Assembly: GCF_000772965.1 (NCBI RefSeq)
Contig: NZ_JPVQ01000013.1
Location: 37,094 to 101,093, forward strand
Origin: Ureibacillus massiliensis 4400831 = CIP 108448 = CCUG 49529
GTDB lineage: Bacteria > Bacillota > Bacilli > Bacillales_A > Planococcaceae
Direction of reading: 5' to 3'
Length of the DNA stretch: 64,000 nt
The position numbers and the translations under genes were made by a program. Of the stretch, positions 16,991-25,988 are shown in pieces. Under the pieces are notes generated by a model. That model did no database searches and was not told the origin of the DNA. It worked only from the letters and a program-made list of their open reading frames with translations. The first letter of the stretch is position 1, and each line of letters opens with the position of its first letter.

Positions 16991-19222
16991 TTATTTAGTT
17001 TCTGTAGCAACGCGACTATAACGTTTCATACTAACTTTAAAGTATCCTATTGTCATTAGGATAAAGGCAGCCATATAACATAATAAAATCGCATTGTTAT
17101 GCCACATATATGAAATATCTCCACTTGAAATAACCGCTTTAAATGAGTGAACTGAATATGTCATTGGCAATAAAGCGCTAAATGGTTGTAATGCATTTGG
17201 TATTAATTCTAATGGGAATGTACCAGCGCTTGTTGTCAGTTGCAAAATTAAAACTATAATTGCAATGAAACGGCCAGGGTCTCCCATCATTGTTACAAGC
17301 ATTTGTACGAGTGTTAAAAATACAAAACTAGTAATAATGGATGTAATAATAAATAATGGAAGGTTTGTAATTTCCATTTTCAAGCCAACTAAAAGAATAA
17401 GGTCGACTAATAGAGCCTGAATAATCCCAATAATCGCTAACACGCCAAATTTACTAATAAACCATTGTAGAGCGTTTTTAGGTTTCACTACTGGTTCTTT
17501 TAATGGGAAGACAATGGAAATCAGTAGGGCACCAACGAATAAACCTAATGAGATAAAGTATGGTGCAAAACCAGTTCCGTAGTTTGGTACGGCATTAATT
17601 TCTTGTTTGTTTACTAGAACAGGTTCACCCATCATATCGTAAGTGTCTTCATCTGCATGAACAGAGTTTGCTTGTTCTGCACCATCAGCTAGTTTTGTGG
17701 CTAATTCATTTGAACCGTCCAATAGCTTATCTGTACCGGTTTCTAATTCTTTAGATCCTTCAGCTAGTTGGCCTGCTCCGTCATGTAATTGATCTGCGCC
17801 TGAAGATAATTGTTTTAGTCCTTTATTCAAGTTACCTGCACCTGTATTTAGGTCAACAGATCCTTTATAAAGCTCGTTTACACCTTGTTGTAAGCTAAGC
17901 TGACCTTCATTAATTTTTCCTAGTCCTGCAAGCATTTGATCGAAGGAAGGAGCAACTTGTTCAGCAAGTTGTTCATCTAAATTTGCTGTAGATGAAAGCA
18001 ACTGGTCACTTAGAGATGTTTTTAATTGTGTAAATCCTTGATCTAATCCATTTTCAATACCAGCAGTAATTTGAGGCTGTAATTGATTTGTCAACTGAGT
18101 CTCATATTGTTGTTGAATTTGTTCTTTAGTAGGTGAATTACTTACTAACTGAGTGATAAAGGAATTAGCTTGTTCTTCACTCATGACCTGATTTGCAACA
18201 AGTGCAGCTTTAATTTGTTCCATTTGTGTTGACTGCGTAGTAACCATTTGTTCGGCTAACTCATTTGACAAGCCATTTACGATTCCTTCTGTCAGCTGTG
18301 ATGATAAATTTGCTGATAACTGAGTATCCATTTGGTCAATACCAGCATTTATATTATCTACACTTCCTGCAAGCTGCTCGGATATGCCGTTTGCAACCTG
18401 TGATGGAAGTTGTTCTTTCATTAGCTCTAGTCCGTTTTGTACAGTATTTGTGCCATCAATCAGTGCAGGTAAGTTTGCATTTACTTCTTTAAGACCTGCT
18501 GATAGTTGATCAGTTCCTACTGCGATTTGGCTAGCACCTGAAGTTGCACTATTAATACCATTAGTAAATTCAATAGATTTAGATGCTAATAGTTCAAGAT
18601 TTTCATGCAATGTTTTTGAACCATCACTAAGCTCGATGACACCATCTGCAAGTTTGCTTGAGCCTTCGCTTGCTTGGTCTAGTCCGCTTGCTAAATCAGT
18701 TACTTTACTGAACATTGTTTCTGCATAAGTTGAAGTAATGTTTTTAGAGATTTCTGCTTTGATTTCTTTTATAGCTGTTTCACCAATTTGCGATGAAAGA
18801 AAGTTTGTACTTTCGTTTGGAACATAGGTAATTTCTAATTTTTTTGGATCGTTGTCGAGAATAGTTGTCGCATTTGCTGAGAAATCTTTTGGAATTTCAA
18901 TAAGCAAGTAATATTCTCGATTTTCTAATCCTTCATAGCCTTCTTCTTTAGATACAATTTGAAAATTAAACTGCTCGCTATTTTCTAGCTTATTGGCGAG
19001 TTCATTGCCGAGGTGTAATGCTTCGCCTTCAAAATCAGCACCTGTATCTTCGTTGACAATCGCTACGGGTAAGTCTTCCATATGAGCATAGGGATCCCAG
19101 AACGCCCATAAAAACATTCCAGCATACAGTACAGGAACAAAAGCGACTGCTAAAATTGGAATAAGTATTTTACGGTTTAAGAGGATAGATTTAAGTTCTG
19201 CTAAAAAGGCTGACCTTTTCAT
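16991..19222 (-). CDS. yhgE: YhgE/Pip-type membrane protein
   Basis: Membrane protein of 743 residues, close to the usual length. One N-terminal helix (about 20-42) precedes the YhgE/Pip extracellular domain (LPVAIVNEDTGADFEG, then YLLIEIPKDFSANATTI). A long helical region with repeated heptad-like motifs (GAGNLNKGLKQLSSGADQLHDG and similar) spans roughly 170-510. About six C-terminal helices of ABC-2 permease type follow (about 545-735). The homologues include phage-infection proteins, and the N-terminal domain matches that of T7SS EsaA in this same window. A 23-bp palindrome just upstream matches one before the TetR gene, so the repressor encoded next door very probably controls it. The substrate, if any, is unknown. 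Confidence 0.88.
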   Translation of the reverse strand: MKRSAFLAELKSILLNRKILIPILAVAFVPVLYAGMFLWAFWDPYAHMEDLPVAIVNEDTGADFEGEALHLGNELANKLENSEQFNFQIVSKEEGYEGLENREYYLLIEIPKDFSANATTILDNDPKKLEITYVPNESTNFLSSQIGETAIKEIKAEISKNITSTYAETMFSKVTDLASGLDQASEGSSKLADGVIELSDGSKTLHENLELLASKSIEFTNGINSATSGASQIAVGTDQLSAGLKEVNANLPALIDGTNTVQNGLELMKEQLPSQVANGISEQLAGSVDNINAGIDQMDTQLSANLSSQLTEGIVNGLSNELAEQMVTTQSTQMEQIKAALVANQVMSEEQANSFITQLVSNSPTKEQIQQQYETQLTNQLQPQITAGIENGLDQGFTQLKTSLSDQLLSSTANLDEQLAEQVAPSFDQMLAGLGKINEGQLSLQQGVNELYKGSVDLNTGAGNLNKGLKQLSSGADQLHDGAGQLAEGSKELETGTDKLLDGSNELATKLADGAEQANSVHADEDTYDMMGEPVLVNKQEINAVPNYGTGFAPYFISLGLFVGALLISIVFPLKEPVVKPKNALQWFISKFGVLAIIGIIQALLVDLILLVGLKMEITNLPLFIITSIITSFVFLTLVQMLVTMMGDPGRFIAIIVLILQLTTSAGTFPLELIPNALQPFSALLPMTYSVHSFKAVISSGDISYMWHNNAILLCYMAAFILMTIGYFKVSMKRYSRVATETK

Positions 19223-19243
19223 ATAATAACCTCCTAGATGTAT

Positions 19244-19266
19244 TGACCATTTTGTTCAATTGGTCA
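19244..19266. promoter_or_regulatory. Operator for YhgD-like TetR repressor, yhgE copy
   Basis: Palindrome with outer arms TGACCA and TGGTCA, 23 bp end to end, lying 22 bp before the yhgE start. It shares both arms, the AATTGGTCA right half and the exact spacing with the site at 19916-19938. Confidence 0.75.
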
Positions 19267-19306
19267 TTTTGGTGCAAATGAGTAGGGTACTCTAATGTTG
19301 AGAACC

Positions 19307-19894
19307 CTAAGGATGTAAAGGTTTATTGGATAATCCATCAAAAAAATATAATCGGAATAACTTTGATATTTCTTCCTTGTCAAGAGGCGTATGTTGTTGC
19401 TCCCAATCAAATATCAATGAAACATACATTTTAAGCATTACAAACGCGGTTATTTCTGGATTACATGGCTTAATTTCACCGCGGTCGATTGCTTCTTGTA
19501 TGATTCCTTTCATATAGTTAATGATGGCTTGCTCCACACGGTTTACTACATCAACTACTGCTTGTGTACCAATTTCACGTTCTTCTTGGAAAAGCTTAAT
19601 GGTTAGCTGATGAGATTTACGGAATTCTAATAGCCTGAATAAAACACGATTTACGTTTTCATCAATTGTGCTATCATGTTTTATTTCCTGTTCCGCTACT
19701 GCTTTCATATCTTTGATAAGAGAACTGATGATTTCATCAAATAATTCCTCTTTGTTTTTAAAGAAGGTATAGATTGTCCCTTTACCGACATTAGCAAGCT
19801 TTGAAACTTGATCCATTGTTGTTGCTTTATAACCAAATAAAGAGAATGATTTTGTTGCAGCTTCGAGTATTAATTGTCTTCGATCAATCGCCAC
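19307..19894 (-). CDS. yhgD: TetR family repressor, YhgD-like
   Basis: 195 residues. The N-terminal TetR helix-turn-helix is clear (ILEAATKSFSLFGYKATTMD, then KLANVGKGTIYTFFKNKEEL), followed by an all-helical ligand/dimer domain with no resemblance that would reveal the ligand. A longer reading frame extends to 19984, but the GTG at 19894 sits about 7 nt after GAGGTG and gives the usual length, so it is preferred; the longer form would also run through the operator. The gene lies upstream of yhgE on the same strand, each with its own copy of a 23-bp palindrome. I infer autoregulation and control of yhgE. Confidence 0.85.
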   Translation of the reverse strand: MAIDRRQLILEAATKSFSLFGYKATTMDQVSKLANVGKGTIYTFFKNKEELFDEIISSLIKDMKAVAEQEIKHDSTIDENVNRVLFRLLEFRKSHQLTIKLFQEEREIGTQAVVDVVNRVEQAIINYMKGIIQEAIDRGEIKPCNPEITAFVMLKMYVSLIFDWEQQHTPLDKEEISKLFRLYFFDGLSNKPLHP

Positions 19895-19915
19895 CCAACT
19901 CACCTCACTCAAAAT

Positions 19916-19938
19916 TGACCAAATGAGAAAATTGGTCA
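19916..19938. promoter_or_regulatory. Operator for YhgD-like TetR repressor, autoregulatory copy
   Basis: TGACCAAAT and AATTGGTCA form a 23-bp interrupted palindrome 22 bp before the yhgD GTG. Its size and arms are identical to the site upstream of yhgE. Confidence 0.75.
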
Positions 19939-20090
19939 TTTGTTTCGCATAAAGTAATGTATCATAGAATTTTAGTATTTGCAATAGATGAAATTTAATT
20001 TTGTGAAAGAGGTAAAATTACAAAATAGGTTATAAGGTTACATGAAAATGATGAAATTCAAGAATATGTATATCCTATCTTTCATTCGAA

Positions 20091-20963
20091 TTAAACATGT
20101 TCTTTTCTATAAGGTAAATAATCCATAAATTTCTTAGCCGAAAGTGAGAGGGATTTTTGTTCTCTCATAGCGATTCCGATATTTCTAAAAGCAGGAACCT
20201 CAAGCTCCTTTGCAATTATTTTGTAGGGAATACGTTGCAATATTAATTCGGGCAATATACTAATCCCAAGCCCGTTTTCTACCATGGACATAATGGCATA
20301 GTCATCCCATGTCGTAAAAGAAATTCGCGGAGAAATTTGGTGGTGCTCAAAAATTTCAGAGATTTCAGCTTTTGCACCTTTCTCCAATAGCATAAATGGG
20401 CTGTTTAATAATTCTTTTATAGGAAACTTATCGCAATCTGCATAGTGATGATCTTCGGGAATCACTACGAGGAGACGGTCTTGCTCCAAAAAAATCGTTT
20501 CAAATTGTGCTTTGGTAGGAAGCCGCAAAAATCCAAAGTCAACCCTACCTTCTAAAATCCAACTTTCAATTTCTGTATAATCGCCTAACAGCAGCTCAAA
20601 ATCAATATTTGGGTAATCTTTTTTAAAAGATTTAATCATATTTGGAAGCCAATGAGTTGCTACACTTGAAAATGTGCCAATCCGAATCATCCCAGACTGC
20701 ATATCATGTAAGTCTTCGAGCTGCCTCACTAGCATTTCATGTTCATTGCATATGCGCTTTAGTTGAGGAAATAACTTTAAACCATCAGAAGTTAGACTGA
20801 TTCCAGTTCTTCCTCTTTCAAAAAGAGAAACACCCCATTCAGTTTCTAAATCCTGTATCATACGACTGATTCCAGATTGTGTATAGTTTAAGATCTCCGC
20901 TGCTTTTGTGAAGCTGCCATATTCCGCTGCTTTTACAAAGGCCATATATTTCTGGATATTCAT
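20091..20963 (-). CDS. LysR family transcriptional regulator
   Basis: 290 residues. The winged helix-turn-helix is at the N-terminus (FVKAAEYGSFTKAAEILNYT, then SGISRMIQDLE, LFERGRTGISLTSDG), followed by a periplasmic-binding-protein-like effector domain (from about 90). The ATG at 20963 lies 8 nt after AAAGGAG; a longer frame reaching 21011 has no such signal. It is divergent from an EamA transporter with a 121-bp gap, the standard arrangement when a LysR protein controls the divergent gene and itself. The effector is unknown. Confidence 0.88.
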   Translation of the reverse strand: MNIQKYMAFVKAAEYGSFTKAAEILNYTQSGISRMIQDLETEWGVSLFERGRTGISLTSDGLKLFPQLKRICNEHEMLVRQLEDLHDMQSGMIRIGTFSSVATHWLPNMIKSFKKDYPNIDFELLLGDYTEIESWILEGRVDFGFLRLPTKAQFETIFLEQDRLLVVIPEDHHYADCDKFPIKELLNSPFMLLEKGAKAEISEIFEHHQISPRISFTTWDDYAIMSMVENGLGISILPELILQRIPYKIIAKELEVPAFRNIGIAMREQKSLSLSAKKFMDYLPYRKEHV

Positions 20964-21052
20964 TGTTTCGCTCCTTTCATTCCGTTTTATCATATTAAAC
21001 ATGAAAAACATTCAATATTGTAATGTCAGTACATATGCTATGCTTTTGCTAT

Positions 21053-21064
21053 TGATAAATCAAG
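21053..21064. promoter_or_regulatory. Short palindrome in LysR/EamA intergenic region
   Basis: TTGAT and ATCAA flank AA, 21 bp before the transporter start. Its size and T...A ends would suit a LysR half-site pair, but such short palindromes arise by chance. Confidence 0.3.
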
Positions 21065-21084
21065 CATTGAAAGGAACGACTCTC

Positions 21085-21960
21085 ATGAAAAATGCATATG
21101 TCAAATATATTGTTGCATTGCTATTGTTTGGCTCCAATGGAATTGTTGCTAGTTATATATTATTGAACAGCTACGAAATTGTTTATTTACGTACTTTAAT
21201 TGGAAGCATATTTTTAATTATTGTGTTTGTATTGATGAAGCAAAAACTCCAATTCTGGAAAAATAAATTACATCTTCTTTATTTAATGATTTCTGGTATT
21301 GCGATGGGGGCAAGCTGGATATTGTTGTTCGAAGCATATGCACAAGTCGGTGTGAGTATTGCTGTTCTTACTTATTATTGTGGACCTGTAATTGTCATGA
21401 TTCTTTCACCATTTCTATTTAAAGAAAAGATGACAAGTGCTAAAATGATAGGATTTTTGGCGGTAATAATCGGGATGTTTTGTTTAAACTGGCACGATTT
21501 AATATCGGGTAAAGTCACATGGGGGTTAATTTTAGGAATATTAGCGGCGGGAATGTATGCATTGATGGTAATTTTTAATAAGAAGGCAAAAAGCATTATA
21601 GGACTTGAAAATGCTACATGCCAGTTAGTTGTAAGCTTTCTAACAGTATCCACCTTTATAGGTTTTAAGCAAGGCTTTTCAGTGAACGTTATAGAAGGTA
21701 ATTGGATCCCTATCTTAATACTAGGTATAGTGAATACTGGAATCGGCTGCTATTTCTATTTTTCTTCTATTGGTCGTCTTCCAGTTCAATCTGTATCGAT
21801 TCTTGGTTATCTAGAACCTCTTTCGGCTTTAGTTTTTTCCTTTATCATATTAGGAGAACTGTTAAATCCTATGCAAATCGTGGGAGCTATGCTGATTTTA
21901 GGTGGTGCTGCCTACGGGGAATTATATAGAGTAAATAAACATGAATTAAAGACAGAATAA
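21085..21960 (+). CDS. EamA/DMT family transporter
   Basis: 291 residues with ten predicted membrane helices in two EamA repeats (about 4-140 and 148-285). The second repeat has the usual GYLEPLSALVFSFIILGE and a following QIVGAMLILGGAAYGEL. These drug/metabolite transporters export metabolites or amino acids; the substrate cannot be read from the sequence. The ATG at 21085 lies 8 nt after GAAAGGAA; an upstream in-frame extension runs through the LysR gene on the other strand and is rejected. The divergent LysR gene is the likely regulator. Confidence 0.88.
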   Translation: MKNAYVKYIVALLLFGSNGIVASYILLNSYEIVYLRTLIGSIFLIIVFVLMKQKLQFWKNKLHLLYLMISGIAMGASWILLFEAYAQVGVSIAVLTYYCGPVIVMILSPFLFKEKMTSAKMIGFLAVIIGMFCLNWHDLISGKVTWGLILGILAAGMYALMVIFNKKAKSIIGLENATCQLVVSFLTVSTFIGFKQGFSVNVIEGNWIPILILGIVNTGIGCYFYFSSIGRLPVQSVSILGYLEPLSALVFSFIILGELLNPMQIVGAMLILGGAAYGELYRVNKHELKTE

Positions 21961-21963
21961 ATC

Positions 21964-22013
21964 GTGCAAATATTAGCTACAAGATAGGAATATATCCCGC
22001 CTAATATTTGCTA
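21964..22013 (+). terminator. Possible stem-loop after EamA gene
   Basis: GCAAATATTAG (21966-21976) pairs with CTAATATTTGC (22001-22011), giving an 11-bp stem and a long loop. There is no clear T tract, so terminator function is uncertain. Confidence 0.4.
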
Positions 22014-22118
22014 TCAATTATTAAGAACGCTTGTTCTTTTTTCGGGTATTTGGTATACTACTAGTAGATATACTCCATGTTTTAACATCTTTATTTCTTT
22101 TTGTAAGGATGTGGTTAA

Positions 22119-23060
22119 ATGCAAGAACTACTTTTTGTCAAAGAAAATGAAGAAACTTCAAACTACCCGAATAATCAAACTACCAATTATACCCATCATG
22201 ATCAATTATTTAAAGAACTCATTCAGACATTTTTTGAAGAATTTATTGAAATTTTTTTTCCAGATATATATGTCCATATTGATTTTTTAACAATTCATCC
22301 ATTATCAGAAGAGATGTTTACGGATCTTTTTGAGGGTGAAAGTAGAAGAGCAGATATTGTCATCGAGACGAAACTAAAGGGGCAAGAAACGTTTTTGATA
22401 ATCCATGTTGAGGCACAAAGCTATTATCAGGAAAATTTCCATGAACGTATGTATCATTATTTCAGCCTACTTTATAATAAATATAGAAAGCCAATTTTAC
22501 CTATCGCTGTTTTTTCCTATGATGAAAAGCGAGTGGAAAAGAATGAATACACATTGGAATTTCCTTTTTTCAGAGTGATGAACTTTCGATATCTTACTTT
22601 GAATTTAAGAAAACTTCACTGGAAAGATTATATCACTTCCGATAATCCCGTAGCTGCTTCACTGCTAAGTAAGATGGGCTATCGTGATGAAGAGAAAATC
22701 GAAGTAAAGAAGGAATTTTTACGTATGCTAGTTCGTATGAATTTAGATCCAGCAAGAGAGCGCTACATCTATGGTTTCTTTGAACAGTACTTAACATTAT
22801 CAAATGAAGAGGAGGAAATCTTGATGCAAGAAGTAAAAAGACTCGATCCATCTGAACGTGTTAAAATCATGGAACTCCCGATTTCGTATGAAGAACGTGG
22901 AATTGAGAAAGGTAAAGAAATAGGTAAAGAGATAGGTAAAGAAGAAGCGACTCATAAAATAGCAAAAGAGTTGCTGAAAAAAGGACTACCGTTAGAGTTA
23001 ATTGAAGAAGTAACTGGTTTAAACACGAAAGAGCTTGAGCAAATAAAAGACTTACCTTAA
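22119..23060 (+). CDS. Rpn-type PD-(D/E)XK nuclease
   Basis: 313 residues of the Rpn/transposase_31-like family, often annotated as recombination-promoting nuclease or putative transposase. The N-terminal core has HHDQLFKELIQTFFEEFIEIFFP, an ADIVIE block with Asp79 and the HVEAQ block with Glu98 and Gln100, the expected PD-(D/E)xQ catalytic layout. The C-terminus has short Lys/Glu/Gly repeats (KGKEIGKEIGKEE) and a helix ending LNTKELEQIKDLP, a feature common in this family. Homologues cut DNA and stimulate RecA-independent recombination. No inverted repeats or partner genes are present, so it is not part of an insertion sequence here. Confidence 0.82.
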   Translation: MQELLFVKENEETSNYPNNQTTNYTHHDQLFKELIQTFFEEFIEIFFPDIYVHIDFLTIHPLSEEMFTDLFEGESRRADIVIETKLKGQETFLIIHVEAQSYYQENFHERMYHYFSLLYNKYRKPILPIAVFSYDEKRVEKNEYTLEFPFFRVMNFRYLTLNLRKLHWKDYITSDNPVAASLLSKMGYRDEEKIEVKKEFLRMLVRMNLDPARERYIYGFFEQYLTLSNEEEEILMQEVKRLDPSERVKIMELPISYEERGIEKGKEIGKEIGKEEATHKIAKELLKKGLPLELIEEVTGLNTKELEQIKDLP

Positions 23061-23104
23061 TCTTTAAGAAAATGAAAATGGCTATTATGATGAATTGAAA
23101 TCAA

Positions 23105-23704
23105 TTATTCAACAGCAAAAACCTTCTCAAATAAAGGATAAATTAAATAACCAAGTAATACACCGAGGACGTTTAGTATTAGATCATCAATATCTAGGCT
23201 TCCTCTTTTTGTGCTGAATTGTAAGCATTCTATCATGCTTATCGAAATTACAGTGATAAGCATCAATCGCTTCCAAGAGGAGACCCCATTTAAATATCGA
23301 TAATACAATCCGTAAGGAACAAATAACCCAATATTTGCGGCTAGATTATAAAGTGCAATGAAAAAATTTACGTTTCCAGACAGATAAAAGGAGATTGTAT
23401 CAAACGGAATCAGACTGACTCCTCCGTAACTCGCCCCATTTGGTCTGAAAAATAATAAAATAAGCAACCCAAAAGAATAAAGAACTATGAATATATGAAG
23501 AAAAGCTTTTGGTAATCGGATTGTTTCCTTTTTTATCCAACAAACCCCAAATAAAAAAGCAAAAGTAATACAAAACCAAACAACGCCAATGACAATTGGA
23601 TGAAGATATTTCGTCAGCTCAATCCATATAGGCAATAAAATGAAGAATAAAATTTGTGAATAGTAAAAGCTAAGTTTAATGTTTTTCGTCATGTTCTCGG
23701 CCAT
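23105..23704 (-). CDS. VanZ-like membrane protein
   Basis: 199 residues with five or six predicted membrane helices. The VanZ signature is in the second half: VSLIPFDTI, NLAANIGLFVPYG, then MIECLQFSTKRGSLDIDDLILNVLGVLLGY. VanZ homologues affect teicoplanin resistance in enterococci, but the molecular activity of stand-alone chromosomal copies is unknown. The ATG at 23704 has only a very close GAAGAG; an in-frame ATG at 23692 is an alternative start. It converges with the Rpn gene and is not in an operon. Confidence 0.85.
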   Translation of the reverse strand: MAENMTKNIKLSFYYSQILFFILLPIWIELTKYLHPIVIGVVWFCITFAFLFGVCWIKKETIRLPKAFLHIFIVLYSFGLLILLFFRPNGASYGGVSLIPFDTISFYLSGNVNFFIALYNLAANIGLFVPYGLYYRYLNGVSSWKRLMLITVISISMIECLQFSTKRGSLDIDDLILNVLGVLLGYLIYPLFEKVFAVE

Positions 23705-23889
23705 CTCTTCAGTGGGATTTACTCTGATGATTGATAAACAATTTACGAATGAATTATAACAAGATTACTTACGAATAGATAATTTAGAAGTCCGAATTCA
23801 AAAAATTCCTCTAATCCATTACAAGTAACCAAACCGTAATTATTTTCAACCATACAATGTAACTAGTTGAAATAACAGGAGGTGAAAAT

Positions 23890-24024
23890 ATGGGAGGATA
23901 CGTTGGATCAGGCGGATATGGTAACAACGGTTCAGGTTTTGCATTACTTGTTGTTTTATTTATCCTATTAATTATTGTAGGTGCTGCTTATTTTAACAAT
24001 GGCGGATTCGGTGGTGGTTATTAA
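23890..24024 (+). CDS. YjcZ-like sporulation-associated miniprotein
   Basis: 44-residue protein: a glycine/tyrosine-rich head ([12 protein letters not shown]), one membrane helix ([19 protein letters not shown]) and a glycine-rich tail ending GGFGGGY. This is the composition of the YjcZ family, found widely in Bacillales and often linked to sporulation. A strong AGGAGGTG lies 5 nt before the ATG, and a terminator follows. The protein stands alone; its role in this organism is not known. Confidence 0.85.
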   Translation: MGGYVGSGGYGNNGSGFALLVVLFILLIIVGAAYFNNGGFGGGY

Positions 24025-24097
24025 TCTTTAACGAATAAATATAGTAATTCTCTCCGCTAGCCCAAAATAATTAAGAAAACACGCCGACACCTTCATA

Positions 24098-24130
24098 GAA
24101 GACCTGGATATTGCTCAGGTCTTTTATTTT
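24098..24130 (+). terminator. Terminator after YjcZ-like gene
   Basis: AGACCTG (24100-24106) and CAGGTCT (24116-24122) are followed by TTTTATTTTATAG. Confidence 0.7.
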
Positions 24131-24261
24131 ATAGTTTGATCTTACTTTAAAATAAAATGCTGGAGGAAGCTTTTCATCAATACGTAAGGCTTTGGAGAGA
24201 GAATAGTATATGAAGTTTCAAATTATGTTTGATTAATAATCTATAAATACAACCACAATAG

Positions 24262-24297
24262 AAAAACCTAGTGATATTTACTGAATCACTAGGTTTC
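24262..24297 (-). terminator. Terminator of ywbE transcript
   Basis: AAACCTAGTGAT (24264-24275) and ATCACTAGGTTT (24284-24295) form a 12-bp stem that reads into a T run on the minus strand, directly after the ywbE stop. Confidence 0.85.
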
Positions 24298-24300
24298 ATT

Positions 24301-24498
24301 TTATTCCGAATATACCTTCTTCACTCGACCAATTTGTCCATCCGTTAGTCTTACCTTTATTCCATGAGGATGAGTGGCTGAATTGGTGAGTATGTCTTTT
24401 ACGACACCTCTTGTAAGCTTACCAGTTTGTTGATCTTGCTTTAATACAATATCAACGGTCATTCCTGGTTGTATATCTTTACGATTTTGTCCGTTCAT
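24301..24498 (-). CDS. ywbE: YwbE family protein (DUF2196)
   Basis: 65 residues, matching the short YwbE family throughout: IQPGMTVDIVLKQDQQTGK, then TRGVVKDILT and SATHPHGIKVRLTDGQIGRV. The family is predicted to be a small all-beta KOW-like protein of unknown function. It overlaps the preceding gene by one base, so the two form a small operon ended by a strong terminator. Confidence 0.9.
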   Translation of the reverse strand: MNGQNRKDIQPGMTVDIVLKQDQQTGKLTRGVVKDILTNSATHPHGIKVRLTDGQIGRVKKVYSE

Positions 24499-24692
24499 TA
24501 TGAGCCCATTTTTCTACGAGTGGTGCTTGCCTTTTTCGTTTGCTGGCTTTTCATTTTTTTCGCTGAAAGATCGACATTCGTTTTTCCTTTACCGCCAGAG
24601 GACTGATTCTTTTTGTTTTCAAGCAATTGTTTTGCTGCTTCTTGTAGACTCATTTTCTTTTTTGGTGCTTCAGATTGCTGATTTTCGCTCAT
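24498..24692 (-). CDS. Small basic hypothetical protein upstream of ywbE
   Basis: 64 residues, very rich in Lys, Gln and Ser, with no hydrophobic core: KKKMSLQEAAKQLLENKKNQ, then a disordered basic tail ending TTRRKMGS. No family recognised. The stop overlaps the ywbE start by one base, so the genes are coupled; an RNA- or ribosome-associated role together with YwbE is a guess. An AAGGAG-type site precedes the ATG. Confidence 0.65.
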   Translation of the reverse strand: MSENQQSEAPKKKMSLQEAAKQLLENKKNQSSGGKGKTNVDLSAKKMKSQQTKKASTTRRKMGS

Positions 24693-24965
24693 AGGAAGTC
24701 TCCTTTTTGAATATGTTAGTCATTCAAGTATAATCTATTTTTCCTTATTTGTGAAAGCATGTCCCTATACGAGGAAATGTAATCTTGTCGTCATTAGTAC
24801 AAATGAGTTTCTTCAGGAAGAAAGTAACCCAAAAGCATATAAAACAGAATTGATACAGGGGTAAAAATGAAAATTATCTGGAATCATCATTCATTTACAT
24901 ATAACCGGAACTTTTACCGTTACCAATCGTATGAAAGATAAATGTCTTAAAAGGGTGATGGGGAA

Positions 24966-25268
24966 ATGTATAGCAAAAAAGAGTTAGAAAGACTTCGTAT
25001 TGAAGGCCAAAAAATTGCAGATGAAATGGCACGGGAAAGAGAAGAAGCAAAAATTGGTCGAGAATACAAAGTCAATGATGTTGAAATTACATGTGTTCAA
25101 TGTAAACATAACAAATTTGAACAAAGTAAAGCCCTTCTCAATACAAGAGGTTTAACTTTCTTTGATATAGAATGGCTAAATGATTCCGCCACGACCTTAA
25201 TATGTAAGCGTTGCGGTTTTATCCATTGGTTTGCTCGTGAGGTAGAAGAGATAAAGAGTGATGAATAG
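24966..25268 (+). CDS. Zinc-ribbon protein
   Basis: 100 residues. A charged N-terminal helix (ELERLRIEGQKIADEMARER) is followed by a zinc ribbon formed by CVQC and CKRC, 36 residues apart, the second ending GFIHWF. It is typical of small nucleic-acid-binding Zn-ribbon proteins of unknown role. The ATG at 24966 follows AAGGGTGATGGGG. It lies 80 bp before a RibD-C-like gene on the same strand, but there is no functional link. Confidence 0.7.
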   Translation: MYSKKELERLRIEGQKIADEMAREREEAKIGREYKVNDVEITCVQCKHNKFEQSKALLNTRGLTFFDIEWLNDSATTLICKRCGFIHWFAREVEEIKSDE

Positions 25269-25348
25269 CTAGTAAATTGGATGTTCGTTATTATCAAGAA
25301 ATAATACAATCTGAACAATGTCAAAAATTACAAAGGGAGAAAGAATTT

Positions 25349-25909
25349 ATGTCTAATACCGAAGAAAGAAAAATAATATTAGATTTAGCAGTTACTTTAG
25401 ATGGACTTATTGAGGGAGTAAATGGAGAAATTGATTGGTGCATAATGGATGCTGAGATGGAGTTTACTAATTTTCTTAATCAAATTGATACGATTTTTTA
25501 TGGAAGAAAAAGCTATGATTTATGGGGACAATATATTCCGGAAGATGTAATTTCTGATGATGAAAAAGAAATGTGGAAATTAATTGATAGTAAAAATAAA
25601 TACGTGTTTTCTAGAACTCAAAAAAGTGATGATAATAAGGCAACTTTCATCAACGATAATCTAATTGAAGAAGTAAAGAAATTAAAGAGAAAACCGGGAA
25701 AAGACATCTGGCTATATGGTGGAGCAAGTCTAATTACCACCTTTATCAATTTAGGGCTTGTAGATGAATTTAGATTATCAGTACATCCAATTATTCTAGG
25801 AGAGGGAAAACCTTTATTTATCGATATAAAACAGAGGTTGAATTTAAAGCTAGTTAATACAAGAAAATTCCCCTCAGGTGTTATTCAATTAATATACCAT
25901 TTAGAGTAA
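25349..25909 (+). CDS. Dihydrofolate reductase family protein (RibD C-terminal-like)
   Basis: 186 residues of the DHFR/RibD-C superfamily, as in the stand-alone YwjB/YyaP proteins: ILDLAVTLDGLIEG, IDTIFYGRKSYDLWG, GKDIWLYGGASLITTFI and DEFRLSVHPIILGEGKPLF. These match the NADPH-binding and substrate regions of the fold. The physiological substrate of stand-alone members is usually unknown. The ATG at 25349 is 8 nt from AAAGGGAGA; the longer frame from 25277 has no ribosome site. Confidence 0.85.
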   Translation: MSNTEERKIILDLAVTLDGLIEGVNGEIDWCIMDAEMEFTNFLNQIDTIFYGRKSYDLWGQYIPEDVISDDEKEMWKLIDSKNKYVFSRTQKSDDNKATFINDNLIEEVKKLKRKPGKDIWLYGGASLITTFINLGLVDEFRLSVHPIILGEGKPLFIDIKQRLNLKLVNTRKFPSGVIQLIYHLE

Positions 25910-25988
25910 CTGAAAAACTTGACCTGATCTTAGATGTACCTACTCAATTGAGATTTTGAAAAAAATATCCCTGATACTATACTAAATT

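Noticed and set aside
22014..23090. Insertion sequence around the Rpn-type gene
   Set aside because: No terminal inverted repeats, target duplication or transposase partner were seen; the gene stands alone.
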